64,000 nucleotides of DNA from JABJPM01 sp964344655 (GCA_964344655.1 CAYFOF010000003.1:1-64000); one strand, 5' to 3'; positions 51,908 through 60,323 are shown, numbered from the stretch's first letter. A program made the numbers and translations. The notes: generated from the sequence alone by a model not told the origin.

Positions 51908-52504
51908 ATGCTAATTGGCCATGATGTTGACGAAATGTTATTACAATTTTTACCTAGTTTTTTGAGATGGCACAACTTAGAATACGGATCTTGTTTAGAA
52001 ATGGAGGATATGGATGATTTTGATATGAGCAATAGATTAGATTGTAATAGAGAAGAATGTGCCAGAAGAATATTTGAATTTTATGACCATCCTATGATGG
52101 AAAATCTTATTCCTGTGCCTGGGGCAGTTGATGCTTTGTCTTACCTTGGCTTAAAACATGAAAATATTGCAATAACATCTAGAACTAAATCCTTGAGAGA
52201 AATAACTCAAAGATCTATAGACAAATATTTTTATGATTCTATAAAAGGACTTTATTTAACTGGAGAATGGATAGGCAATGGTGGAAAAACAAAAGGCGAA
52301 GTTTGTTTAGATTTGGGTGTTGACGTTTTAGTTGATGATCGCCCAAAGTACTGTCATGAAGCAGTTGATGTTGGTATTGATGCAATTTTGTTTAATTACA
52401 AAGGAAAATATGGATATGGCGAGCCATATGCTGTTAGAGAGGGGTTATATCACGCTCAAGATTTTGACGAAGTTATTGGAATAATTGAAGATTTAGATTC
52501 GTAA
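51908..52504 (+). CDS. HAD-superfamily phosphatase (5'-nucleotidase-like)
   Basis: The 198-aa protein has HAD motif I as HDVDE (Asp6 nucleophile, Asp8), motif II TSRT (~92-95), a Lys in GGKTKGE (motif III, ~125) and motif IV VDDRP (~138). The helical cap between motifs I and II fits the deoxynucleotidase/YqfW group. Substrate unknown. A TATA-like box is near 51880-51892. Confidence 0.85.
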   Translation: MLIGHDVDEMLLQFLPSFLRWHNLEYGSCLEMEDMDDFDMSNRLDCNREECARRIFEFYDHPMMENLIPVPGAVDALSYLGLKHENIAITSRTKSLREITQRSIDKYFYDSIKGLYLTGEWIGNGGKTKGEVCLDLGVDVLVDDRPKYCHEAVDVGIDAILFNYKGKYGYGEPYAVREGLYHAQDFDEVIGIIEDLDS

Positions 52505-52535
52505 GTTTTATATTTTTGTTTGATTATTTTTTATT

Positions 52536-53027
52536 ATGAAAGAGATTGAGGTAAAAATTTTAGAGATTGATGTTGACTCTGTTATTGAAAAATTAAAATC
52601 TCTTGGGGCAGAAAAAGAAAAAGAAGTTGATATTTTAGCTTTTCATTATGATGTTGATGGTGTTTCTTTGAGGCTTAGAAAGGTTGGAGATAAAGTAGAA
52701 TTTACTTCTAAGAAAGATATAGAATCTGAAAATGCAAAAATTCGTGAGGAATTAGAAGTTGAAGTTGATGATTTTGAAAAAATGTCTGAAATTTTAGAGA
52801 GTATTGGATTTATCGAAAAAATTGAATTGCGTAAAAAAAGAATTTCTTATGTTTTGGAAGATGTTCGTTTTGAAATAGATACTTATGAAGGAATTCCTAC
52901 TTTTTTAGAAATTGAAGTACCAAATGAGGAGAAATTGTTTGAAATGGTTTCTAAGTTAGGATTCTCTGTTTCTGATACTAAACCTTGGAGTTGGAAGAAG
53001 GTTTTGAAGCATTACGGAAAGCTTTAA
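52536..53027 (+). CDS. CYTH-domain protein (adenylate cyclase CyaB/triphosphatase fold)
   Basis: The 163-aa protein has the CYTH start EIEVKIL, the triphosphate-tunnel residues in SLRLRKVG and EFTSKK, REELEVEV and the later RFEIDTY...FLEIEVP. Class IV adenylate cyclases and inorganic/thiamine triphosphatases share this fold; archaeal members are often annotated CyaB. It is next to the HAD gene and close to dhs on the same strand. Confidence 0.92.
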   Translation: MKEIEVKILEIDVDSVIEKLKSLGAEKEKEVDILAFHYDVDGVSLRLRKVGDKVEFTSKKDIESENAKIREELEVEVDDFEKMSEILESIGFIEKIELRKKRISYVLEDVRFEIDTYEGIPTFLEIEVPNEEKLFEMVSKLGFSVSDTKPWSWKKVLKHYGKL

Positions 53028-53052
53028 AAGCCTTATTTTTAGCTCAATTTTA

Positions 53053-53988
53053 ATGGAATTTGTTAAAGATTTTAGATGGAAAGAAGGAATGGATGTGAAT
53101 GATTTAGTTAGTTCTCTAGGTAAAGTTGGATTCCAGAGTGTTGAATTGAAAAAAGCACAAGAAAATATAATCAAGATGAAAAAAGATGGCGCTAAAATTT
53201 ATTTAACTTTTACTTCAAATATGGTTACCTCTGGTTTGAGAGGATTTTTTGCTCAATTAATTAAGTTAGGAATCCCAGATGTTATTGTTACAACAGTTGG
53301 TGGAATTGAAGAAGATATTATGAAAGCACATGGAGAAGAATTTGTTATTGGAGATTTTCAAGCGGATGATGTTGAATTGTATGAGAAAGGAGTGAATAGA
53401 GTTGGAAATTTATTTATTAGAAACGAGAGTTATTCTAAATTTGAAGATTTGGTTAGCCCAATGATAAAAAGAATTTATGCTAAGAAAAAAAGAGTCACTC
53501 CTTCTGAAATTTTTAAGGAAATTGGGTTGGGATTAGAAGATGAAGATTCTATTTTGTATCAAGCGGCGAAGAAGGGAATTCCTGTTTTTTGTCCAGCAAT
53601 AACGGATGGGGCTTTTGGATTTCATTTGTTTATGTTTCAACAAAACAATAAAGATTTCATTGTAGATGTTGTTGAAGATTTTCAAAATATATTATTTAGT
53701 ACTTCACAAGATGAAAAGAAAGGTTTGATTAGTTTGGGCGGGAGCATTTCTAAACATCATGCAATCTTAGCTTGTTTGCTAAATGGCGGGTTAGACTATG
53801 CTGTGTATATGACAACTGCGAGACATACTTCGGGATCAATGTCTGGTGCTACAACAAATGAGGCAAAATCTTGGGGAAAAGTAAAAGATGATAGTGATGC
53901 TGTTACAGTTATTGGAGATGTTTCAATTAATTTTCCATTAGTTATGATTTCTGTATTGGAAGAATTAAAGAAAGATGAACTTATCTGA
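53053..53988 (+). CDS. dhs: Deoxyhypusine synthase
   Basis: The 311-aa protein has the family pattern: FTSNMVTSGLRG, VGGIEEDIMKA (NAD binding) and the catalytic Lys276 in NEAKSWGK. It transfers the aminobutyl group of spermidine to a lysine of aIF5A, the first step of hypusine formation. A second-step hydroxylase is absent from most archaea. Needed polyamine may come from the agmatinase and PLP decarboxylase nearby. It overlaps the FeoA-like gene by 14 nt. Confidence 0.96.
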   Translation: MEFVKDFRWKEGMDVNDLVSSLGKVGFQSVELKKAQENIIKMKKDGAKIYLTFTSNMVTSGLRGFFAQLIKLGIPDVIVTTVGGIEEDIMKAHGEEFVIGDFQADDVELYEKGVNRVGNLFIRNESYSKFEDLVSPMIKRIYAKKKRVTPSEIFKEIGLGLEDEDSILYQAAKKGIPVFCPAITDGAFGFHLFMFQQNNKDFIVDVVEDFQNILFSTSQDEKKGLISLGGSISKHHAILACLLNGGLDYAVYMTTARHTSGSMSGATTNEAKSWGKVKDDSDAVTVIGDVSINFPLVMISVLEELKKDELI

Positions 53989-54202
53989 AGCGATTGTTAA
54001 TAAAGAATATATTATTTCTAATCTTGAAATGGATGGAGAGAGTAAATCTAAATTTTATGAAAGAGGAATTATTCCGGGTTTAGAAATAGTTCCTTATAGA
54101 TATTTTCAAGGATCTTGTATGATAAGATCTATTCGGGGTAGATTTGCAATTAGTAAAGATTACTTAGAAATGATAATTGTAGAAGAATTACATTCCCAAT
54201 AA
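53975..54202 (+). CDS. FeoA-domain protein
   Basis: A 75-aa SH3-like FeoA protein, with the turn KFYERGIIPGLEI and the C-terminal beta strands typical of the family. FeoA assists FeoB in ferrous-iron uptake or acts as a metal-dependent regulator domain; no feoB is here. It overlaps dhs by 14 nt and converges on the next gene with a 15-bp overlap. Confidence 0.82.
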   Translation: MNLSEAIVNKEYIISNLEMDGESKSKFYERGIIPGLEIVPYRYFQGSCMIRSIRGRFAISKDYLEMIIVEELHSQ

Positions 54203-54385
54203 TTTATAGACTAACATTGCAGGCCATACTAAAGCTTTTAGAACTCCTAAAACGCCGTTCCAGAATCCTGTTGCGGTTGAAATGTAATAAACAACTGCAC
54301 CGACAAATCCTAGACCATATATGCAAGATGGGGCATTCCCCATTTTTGGTCCACAATCGCATGATTTTTTCTTTGATTTTTTCAT
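54188..54385 (-). CDS. Small two-helix membrane protein with CDCGP head
   Basis: The 65-aa protein has a Lys-rich N-terminus with three Cys (SCDCGPKMGNAPSC) followed by two hydrophobic segments (~23-40 and ~45-62). The Lys-rich head plus CGP recurs in the protein at 60088, so a family may exist. Function unknown. A TATA-like stretch lies just upstream. Confidence 0.7.
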   Translation of the reverse strand: MKKSKKKSCDCGPKMGNAPSCIYGLGFVGAVVYYISTATGFWNGVLGVLKALVWPAMLVYKLLGM

Positions 54386-54457
54386 GGTTTAAATTTATCT
54401 TATTTGTTTATATATGTTTCTAAGAAGATTTATATATTTTAGTTGCTTTTTCTTTTT

Positions 54458-54721
54458 ATGGAGAAGTTAAATCTTGAAGGAAAGATTGATTTGGGAACTG
54501 CTATGATTCTTTGGAGGGCAGTTAATGTTCCTCAAAATATTTTTGATTTAATTGAAAAGCATTATACTATGAAAAGTGTTTCTTATGTTGCTTATATTCC
54601 TGATCATATTTGTCAAGTTGATGGATTGCCCAGATTTATGATGAGTGGAACCCCTTTTGCATTGAATTATACAGAACAATTGCCTTGTAAAGAAGGCACT
54701 TTGGTTATAGGATATCATTAA
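54458..54721 (+). CDS. Hypothetical protein (87 aa)
   Basis: The start is ATG 54458, ~28 nt after a TATA box (ATTTATATATTTT, ~54429-54441); an in-frame TTG at 54443 is not used here. The protein is soluble with three Cys/His residues scattered and no known motif. It lies just upstream of the cold-shock gene. Confidence 0.55.
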   Translation: MEKLNLEGKIDLGTAMILWRAVNVPQNIFDLIEKHYTMKSVSYVAYIPDHICQVDGLPRFMMSGTPFALNYTEQLPCKEGTLVIGYH

Positions 54722-54760
54722 AAGCAAGGCTTTATAAAGTGTAAATTTTTCATTATTGTA

Positions 54761-54783
54761 GATGATCTTAGAATCATCAGGAG
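54761..54783 (+). promoter_or_regulatory. 5'-leader hairpin abutting the Shine-Dalgarno of the cold-shock gene
   Basis: GATGAT (54761-54766) pairs with ATCATC (54773-54778) around a 6-nt loop. The Shine-Dalgarno AGGAG (54779-54783) follows at once and lies 8 nt before the ATG. The TATA box (CTTTATAAAG, ~54730-54739) predicts that the mRNA begins at or just before the hairpin. A temperature-dependent structure is possible. Confidence 0.5.
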
Positions 54784-54791
54784 AAAAATAA

Positions 54792-55052
54792 ATGAAAGGA
54801 ACAGTAAAGTTTTTTAACGATGACAAAGGTTTTGGATTTATTTCCGGAGAAGATGGAAATGAATACTTTGTTCATGTTTCTGGTCTTGCAGAAGGTGTAA
54901 GATTACAAGAAAATGATCCTGTTACATTTGATGTAGAGGAAGGCGACAGAGGACCAAAAGCAGTTAATGTTAAAACGGGTGGTTCTGAAGAAGCTAGTAC
55001 AGAAGAAGAAGCTAGTTCTGAAGAAGTTGCTGAAGATTCAGAAGAATTCTAA
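54792..55052 (+). CDS. Cold-shock-domain protein with acidic tail
   Basis: The 86-aa protein has a full CspA-type domain (1-~64) with RNP1 (KGFGFI) and RNP2 (YFVHVS). It binds single-stranded RNA/DNA and can melt RNA structures. A ~20-residue Ser/Glu-rich tail is added, similar in composition to the acidic protein at 38368. Cold-shock domains are patchy in archaea. Expression may be controlled by its leader hairpin. Confidence 0.94.
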   Translation: MKGTVKFFNDDKGFGFISGEDGNEYFVHVSGLAEGVRLQENDPVTFDVEEGDRGPKAVNVKTGGSEEASTEEEASSEEVAEDSEEF

Positions 55053-55097
55053 TTATTTTGAATTTTTGAGTTTGAGTAAATTAAATTTTTTCTTTTT

Positions 55098-55811
55098 TTA
55101 TTTTATAAATTTTGGATATTTCCATGCATACCATTTTTTTACTTTGAATTTATCTCTAAATTTGGGGCTTACTATTGCGATGAAAATTGCTATTGACAAT
55201 AAACACCAAATTGCAGGAATTTCATTTGGACTATCTGCGATTAATCTTACTAAGACTGGGCCGACCATTATATGGTATAGGTTTAATTTCCATGATCCGT
55301 AGATTAGAGGTAATACAAATAATCCGAAAGCATAGGCATAAGTGAAAACAAAACCAACATTTTTTAGAGGGATTTGCCAAGCAAGATGCCAGTTGCCTGC
55401 GGTAGAGCAAAGGTTTGTTCCGCACAACCAATCTGTGCCTACCTTGCAAGCTTCTGCCCATAAAAATGGATAAACTCTAATTAAAATTAAAATTGCCACA
55501 GCGAAAGATATTGCGTAAACAAAACCAGATATTTTGTCTTTAACTTTCTTAGGGATAAAATATAACAAAAGCATATTCATAAAAAATGGTTGGAATGCAA
55601 TGTGTAAATATCCAAGATAAGTTAATATTTGATTTGCTGGCTTATCGCACTGGTTTAAATATAGATATGTGAAAACTTGTAAAAGTTCCATTAAAGTAAA
55701 ATATAGTAAAGGAACCCATAGGAGAGAACTGTTTCTTTTTTTAATTAGATAGCCTGTTGCAATTAATCCTGCTACTGTGAATATTATTGACGCTGTAAAA
55801 CTCCAACACAT
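55098..55811 (-). CDS. Seven-helix membrane protein with MCWS N-terminus
   Basis: The 237-aa protein begins MCWSFTASIIF and has about seven hydrophobic segments. Conserved-looking motifs include YFTLMELLQ, YLGYLHIAFQPFFMN and two CxxxxC pairs in the loop with WLCGTNLC. This family (DUF5765-like, from memory) is widespread; its function is unknown. A TATA-like stretch lies upstream at ~55840. Confidence 0.8.
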   Translation of the reverse strand: MCWSFTASIIFTVAGLIATGYLIKKRNSSLLWVPLLYFTLMELLQVFTYLYLNQCDKPANQILTYLGYLHIAFQPFFMNMLLLYFIPKKVKDKISGFVYAISFAVAILILIRVYPFLWAEACKVGTDWLCGTNLCSTAGNWHLAWQIPLKNVGFVFTYAYAFGLFVLPLIYGSWKLNLYHIMVGPVLVRLIADSPNEIPAIWCLLSIAIFIAIVSPKFRDKFKVKKWYAWKYPKFIK

Positions 55812-55899
55812 AAATAGAAATATTTGTTATGAGTATTAAAAGGTTGTTGTTTTTTTACTAATAAAAAGCTTTAAAAGGTATATTTCTCGCTCAATTTTA

Positions 55900-56907
55900 A
55901 TGAAAGCTAAATTTATTTTAAGCAGAGAAAAAGTATTTGAACAGTTGGAAATAGTTCAAAATATTTCTGATGAAGTTTCTTATAGTGTTAAAACTAATAT
56001 TGAAGTTGCCAAGGTTTTAGAAGGGAATTGTTGGTTTAGCGTTCACTCTTTACAAAATTTAATGTTATTAGAAGACAAATCAAAAGTTTGGTTTTTTGGG
56101 CAGGGTTGGAATAATGAATTAGTAAAAAAATTATTAGATTTGGGCGTTTCTAGTTTTGTTGTTGATAATGAAAATGATTTGAAAGTTTTAATGGATAATG
56201 CCAATAAGAAAATTAATTTATTACTTCGTATGAGATTAAAAGAACATACAATACACACAGGAAAACATTTTGTCTTTGGTTTTAGTTCTGAGAGGATCAA
56301 TCAACTTATTCCTGAATTAAAAGATAAAGTGAATAAGTTAGGAATACATTTTCATAGAAAAACTCAAAATGTTTCTGAATGGTCATTAAAAGAAGAGTTA
56401 TTGGATAGTATTTCTTCTGAGAATCTTTCTAAATTAGATTATGTTAATATTGGAGGAGGAATTCCTGCACAGTACAAAAACTTTAGAAAAGAAGTAATTG
56501 ATTATATTTTTAAGAAAATTAAAGAGTTGAAAGAATTTTTGAATTCTCAAAATATAAAGATGATTATTGAGCCAGGAAGATTTATTGCGGCTCCTTCTGT
56601 TAATTTAGAGTGTTCTGTTGTTAATGTTTATGGAAATAATGTTATTGTAAATGCTTCAGTGTATAATTCTGCTATGGATACTTTTGTTGCAAATATTAGA
56701 TTGTTAGTTGAAGATGAAGTTGAGAATTCTGAATATTGTTATGTTATTAAGGGATTTACTCCAGATTCTTTAGATATTTTTAGATATAAAGTTTGTTTTG
56801 ATAAAGAATTAAAAGTTGGAGATAAAATTGTTTTTTTGAATGCTGGAGCTTATAATTATTCTAGCAATTATTTCAATTTAGAAAAAGTTGAAACTGAAGT
56901 TTTATAA
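55900..56907 (+). CDS. PLP-dependent decarboxylase (alanine racemase fold; ornithine/DAP type)
   Basis: The 335-aa protein is on the short side for the family. Motifs: Lys31 in YSVKTN (Schiff base), LGIHFH, YVNIGGGIPA (phosphate loop), IEPGRFIA, PDSLDIF and NAGAYNYS at the end. Family members decarboxylate ornithine, lysine, arginine-derived or diaminopimelate substrates. The usual CDS/CES motif has PDS instead, so substrate choice is open. With agmatinase and deoxyhypusine synthase nearby, polyamine synthesis is the best guess. Confidence 0.8.
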   Translation: MKAKFILSREKVFEQLEIVQNISDEVSYSVKTNIEVAKVLEGNCWFSVHSLQNLMLLEDKSKVWFFGQGWNNELVKKLLDLGVSSFVVDNENDLKVLMDNANKKINLLLRMRLKEHTIHTGKHFVFGFSSERINQLIPELKDKVNKLGIHFHRKTQNVSEWSLKEELLDSISSENLSKLDYVNIGGGIPAQYKNFRKEVIDYIFKKIKELKEFLNSQNIKMIIEPGRFIAAPSVNLECSVVNVYGNNVIVNASVYNSAMDTFVANIRLLVEDEVENSEYCYVIKGFTPDSLDIFRYKVCFDKELKVGDKIVFLNAGAYNYSSNYFNLEKVETEVL

Positions 56908-56929
56908 ATAACTAGCATGAGGTAAAAAT

Positions 56930-57283
56930 ATGAAAAAATCTAAAATTTTGGGAATAAGTAAACAAGAGAATAGAGTTAGTGTTGTTTTAAAAAAAGAACA
57001 AAAATTTGTAAAACTATTTAGGGACTTTATGGGAGATTTGAAGTTTGATAGAATATATTCTTTAATGGATGAAACAGACTATCGAGAAGGTGGGAAATCT
57101 ATAAAATACGATATTATGAATGAAAAAGATGTTCATCACTGGGAAAGAAATGAAGAATTTGATGTCGATTTAGTAATTGGAGATAAAAAAATATTTTTAA
57201 CAGTATATTCTAGGAAAAAAGATTTGCAAAAAGGAATTTCAGAAAAAATATTTAAGTTCTGTGAATTTGAAGAAAGTTTATAA
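56930..57283 (+). CDS. Hypothetical protein (117 aa)
   Basis: A charged, soluble alpha/beta protein without recognised family; repeated Lys/Glu and the pattern DVDLVIGDKKIFL suggest beta strands. It lies between the decarboxylase and gatE on the same strand with short gaps, so it may share their transcript. Confidence 0.5.
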   Translation: MKKSKILGISKQENRVSVVLKKEQKFVKLFRDFMGDLKFDRIYSLMDETDYREGGKSIKYDIMNEKDVHHWERNEEFDVDLVIGDKKIFLTVYSRKKDLQKGISEKIFKFCEFEESL

Positions 57284-57306
57284 ATAACCAATATTATTTT
57301 ATTTTA

Positions 57307-58716
57307 ATGGATTATAAGAAGTTAGGTTTTAAGTGTGGGATTGAAATTCATCAACAATTAGAGACCCATAAATTATTTTGTAATTGTCCTTCAGAGTTAA
57401 GGGATGATCCTCACAATATTTCTGTGAAAAGAAAATTAAGACCAGTTCCTGGAGAAGAAGGAGAAATAGATATTGCTGCAAAACATGAAACTGAAAAAGA
57501 TTTGGAATTTACTTATGAAGGTTATTCTGATTCAATTTGTTCTGTGGAATTGGATGAAGAACCACCACACGATTTAAATCAAGATGCATTAAAAATTGTT
57601 TTAGAGATTTGTAAGTTGTTGAATTGTAAGGTTGTAGATGAAGTGCAAGTTATGAGAAAAACTGTTGTGGATGGTTCAAATACATCGGGGTTTCAAAGAA
57701 CAATGTTGATTGGTTTTGATGGATATTTAGAAACATCTTACGGAAAAGTTGGAATTGATAGTGTTTGTTTAGAAGAAGATTCTGCAAGAAGAGTTGGAAG
57801 GGTTTTACAAGACAAAAAGGAGAAATCAAAAGTTTATAGATTAGATAGATTGGGAATTCCATTAGTTGAAATTGCGACTAATCCAGATATAAAAAATCCT
57901 GAACAGTGTAAAGAAACTGCAGAAAAGTTAGGAATGATTTTGAGAAGTACTGGAAAAGTAAAAAGGGGAATCGGGGTTATAAGGCAAGATGTTAATGTTT
58001 CTATAAAAAAAGGAGCAAGAGTTGAGATAAAAGGTTTTCAGGATTTAAGAAATATTCCGAAAGTCGTTGATGGTGAAATAAAAAGACAACAAAAAGGTAA
58101 AGTAAAAGAAGAAGTCAGAAATGCAAATGCGGATGGGAGTACAACTTTTATGAGGCCAATGCCTGGAGCAGCAAGAATGTATCCAGAAACGGATGTTAAG
58201 CCAGTTGTTATTAGTAAAAAATTATTAAACAGTGTAAAGGTTTCAGAATTGATTGATGATAAAGTTTTGAAATATGAAAAGATGGGTTTAAATTCTGAAT
58301 TATCTAAAAACTTAGTTAGTTCTGGAATAAATTTAGAAGATTATCAATATGATTTGGATTTAAAATTAATTGCTAATGTTTTAGTGGAAATTCCTAAAGA
58401 TGTAAAATCTAGGTATAATTTAGATTATGAATTTAAAGAAGAAGATTTTAGGTTTGTTTTGGAAGCAATTGAATTGAATAAGATTTCTAAAGATTCTGTT
58501 ACTGAAATTCTTATCGATATTGCAAAAGGTAAAAAAGTTAACTTGAAAAAATACTCTCCAATGGATTCTTTGAAGTTAGAAGAAGAAATTAAAAAAATAG
58601 TTACTAAAAATAAAGATTTAACTATTGGTGCTTTGATGGGAGAGGTTATGAAAAAATTCTCTGGGAAAGTTGATGGAAAGCTGGCTGCTAAGTTAGTTGC
58701 TAAATATAAAAAATAA
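57307..58716 (+). CDS. gatE: Glutamyl-tRNA(Gln) amidotransferase subunit E, without AspRS-like insert
   Basis: The 469-aa protein has the GatB/GatE cradle (CGIEIHQQLETHKLFCNCP, SVCLEEDSARR, RLGIPLVEIAT, RQDVNVSI) and a YqeY-like helical tail. GatE proteins are usually ~600+ residues because an AspRS-type GAD domain is inserted in the cradle; here GEIKRQQK is followed almost directly by EEVRNANADGST and the GatE-type RPMPGAARMYPETDV (~256-295). So the insert is missing, while the GatE signature sequence remains. It transfers ammonia from GatD to Glu-tRNA(Gln). Confidence 0.93.
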   Translation: MDYKKLGFKCGIEIHQQLETHKLFCNCPSELRDDPHNISVKRKLRPVPGEEGEIDIAAKHETEKDLEFTYEGYSDSICSVELDEEPPHDLNQDALKIVLEICKLLNCKVVDEVQVMRKTVVDGSNTSGFQRTMLIGFDGYLETSYGKVGIDSVCLEEDSARRVGRVLQDKKEKSKVYRLDRLGIPLVEIATNPDIKNPEQCKETAEKLGMILRSTGKVKRGIGVIRQDVNVSIKKGARVEIKGFQDLRNIPKVVDGEIKRQQKGKVKEEVRNANADGSTTFMRPMPGAARMYPETDVKPVVISKKLLNSVKVSELIDDKVLKYEKMGLNSELSKNLVSSGINLEDYQYDLDLKLIANVLVEIPKDVKSRYNLDYEFKEEDFRFVLEAIELNKISKDSVTEILIDIAKGKKVNLKKYSPMDSLKLEEEIKKIVTKNKDLTIGALMGEVMKKFSGKVDGKLAAKLVAKYKK

Positions 58717-58962
58717 TTATTTTATTTTGTAGTCTTCTCCTTTTTTTGCTAATATTTCCCATATGTCTTCTATTAATTCTATTCCTTTTTTGTGCATATA
58801 AACACATGTTTTTAATTCTTCAATTTCCATGGCCATACAATTATCTCTTATTTCTGTCCAATATTGACTTAAAACAAAATTAGCTAGACTTAAATTATGA
58901 CTTTTTATTGCATGAATCATAGTATGAGAATAGTTTTCTAAAAATTTATCTACTAGACTCAT
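58717..58962 (-). CDS. Hypothetical protein (81 aa) coupled to the RecB-type nuclease
   Basis: The start is placed at ATG 58962, overlapping the nuclease gene by 17 nt; the same frame is open further upstream but only as the shadow of that gene. The product is helical, with His and Cys residues (HTMIHAIKSHNL, TCVYMHK) but no known motif. Translational coupling suggests it acts with the nuclease. Confidence 0.6.
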   Translation of the reverse strand: MSLVDKFLENYSHTMIHAIKSHNLSLANFVLSQYWTEIRDNCMAMEIEELKTCVYMHKKGIELIEDIWEILAKKGEDYKIK

Positions 58963-59782
58963 TTTCTCCCATGAATTCATCCATTGTTTTTTGTCCAAAA
59001 CAAATGTCATAAAAATCACAGTAATTGCATAGTGGCCCGGTTTTTTTTGAGTAGTCTGAAATGTCTTCTGAAATCGTTTGTTCTTGAATAAACTTACATT
59101 CAAGTTTTGCAAAATCAACTAGTTCTTGATCTACATCTAAATGATGGTGTTTGTGTCTTAGAAAATCTATTCCTACTTTGTGTGGTTTTTTTCCGTATTT
59201 TTCTTCATATAATAATGCGTAGATTGCTAATTGTAATTTATACTCTGGGGTCATTTTTTCTCTTTTGGATGTTTTGTAATCCATTAGAGAGATTTCTCCA
59301 TCGATTTTATGTATTGCATCTATGAATCCACGCACTTGATGCTCTTCAGATAGAAAATAAATTTCTGTTTGAGGTTTTACATGGTTGAATCCTTGTACTA
59401 AACCTTCTTTCTCTACTTTTGGTTTTAAGATTTGCATAAAATTATCAAACCAATTATTTATCATAGAAAGTGATTCTCTGAAATAAAATTCTAATTGTTC
59501 TGGAGTTAACTCTATTTTTTCTAATTCTTTCTTTTCTTCAGTCCATTTTTGTTTGAATAAACTTTGAAGTAATGTTTTTAATTCAAATTCATAATGGTCT
59601 TCTGTTAGGTTATTTACATCTATTTTGAATAAATCTTCTAGGGCTGCGTGAACTATTTTTCCACGTTGTAAATGAATAGAAGGGACTTTTTGAGCTATCT
59701 TTAATATGTATTGATAGTAATACTTTCTAGGACATTGTTTGAATGTATTTATTGAGCTTGGACTTTGAATTCTGGGAGCCAT
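58946..59782 (-). CDS. PD-(D/E)XK nuclease, RecB/Cas4-like with Fe-S cysteines
   Basis: The 278-aa protein has Cys17 (KQCPRKYYY), a nuclease core with GFIDAIHKIDGEISLMDYKTSK (split over ~160-182) and a QLAIYALL helix, then CNYCDFYDIC (~252-261). Four Cys in this arrangement bind a [4Fe-4S] cluster in Cas4 and AddB. There is no CRISPR array or cas gene, and its length exceeds typical Cas4 (~200 aa), so a RecB-family repair nuclease is more likely. Confidence 0.9.
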   Translation of the reverse strand: MAPRIQSPSSINTFKQCPRKYYYQYILKIAQKVPSIHLQRGKIVHAALEDLFKIDVNNLTEDHYEFELKTLLQSLFKQKWTEEKKELEKIELTPEQLEFYFRESLSMINNWFDNFMQILKPKVEKEGLVQGFNHVKPQTEIYFLSEEHQVRGFIDAIHKIDGEISLMDYKTSKREKMTPEYKLQLAIYALLYEEKYGKKPHKVGIDFLRHKHHHLDVDQELVDFAKLECKFIQEQTISEDISDYSKKTGPLCNYCDFYDICFGQKTMDEFMGENESSR

Positions 59783-59893
59783 GTATACTTGAAATTGGCT
59801 CTTGTTTTAAAGATTATCTATATTTATTATATATTTTCAAGGAAAAAGTTTTTAAATAGGAAAAACAAAATTTATGATGGAGGTTGATATTTA

Positions 59894-60073
59894 ATGGCTA
59901 AGAAAAAAAAGTTAGGTTCTAAGACGAGGTCAGGTTTGATTTTTGCGGGTATTGTTTCTTTGATACTTGGTTGGGCTTTGTGGAATCATTTGTTGAATTT
60001 AGAACAACTTGTTGCTTTGTTATTATTCATCGCAGGATTTTCAAAAATATTCTGGGGAATTTTTTCAAAATAA
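59894..60073 (+). CDS. Small two-helix membrane protein (59 aa)
   Basis: ATG 59894 is preceded by a Shine-Dalgarno GGAGGTTG. The product has a Lys-rich head (MAKKKKLGSKTRS) and two hydrophobic helices (~14-32 and ~38-55). It shares head and helix layout with the next gene, 15 nt downstream, so the pair probably arose by duplication. A TATA-like TTTTTAAATAGG lies near 59847-59858. Confidence 0.7.
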   Translation: MAKKKKLGSKTRSGLIFAGIVSLILGWALWNHLLNLEQLVALLLFIAGFSKIFWGIFSK

Positions 60074-60087
60074 AAAGGAGGTAAAAA

Positions 60088-60303
60088 ATGGCTGCTAAAA
60101 AGAAGAAAGTTATGAAAAAGGAAGAGAAATCAGTGCATCATTGTGGTCCAAGTAAAAATGCTTTAGTGTTTAAAGGAATAATTTCTATATTGTTAGGTTT
60201 AATACTATGGTTTGGATATTTGAGTTTTGCACAAGTGTTTGCGATAGTATTGATTTTAGTTGGTATAAAGAAATTATATTATAGTTCACACGCTTGTTGT
60301 TAA
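60088..60303 (+). CDS. Small two-helix membrane protein with CGP motif (71 aa)
   Basis: The start is set by a perfect Shine-Dalgarno (AAAGGAGGT). The Lys-rich head (MAAKKKKVMKKEEKS) is followed by HHCGPSKN, two hydrophobic helices and a Cys-Cys end. It pairs with the 59-aa protein before it and recalls the protein at 54188. Function unknown; metal or membrane-tether roles are conceivable. Confidence 0.75.
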   Translation: MAAKKKKVMKKEEKSVHHCGPSKNALVFKGIISILLGLILWFGYLSFAQVFAIVLILVGIKKLYYSSHACC

Positions 60304-60323
60304 TTCTTTTTTATTTTTTTATT

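Noticed and set aside
58946..59782. Cas4 as part of a CRISPR system
   Set aside because: No repeat-spacer array and no cas gene is visible; the protein is longer than typical Cas4.
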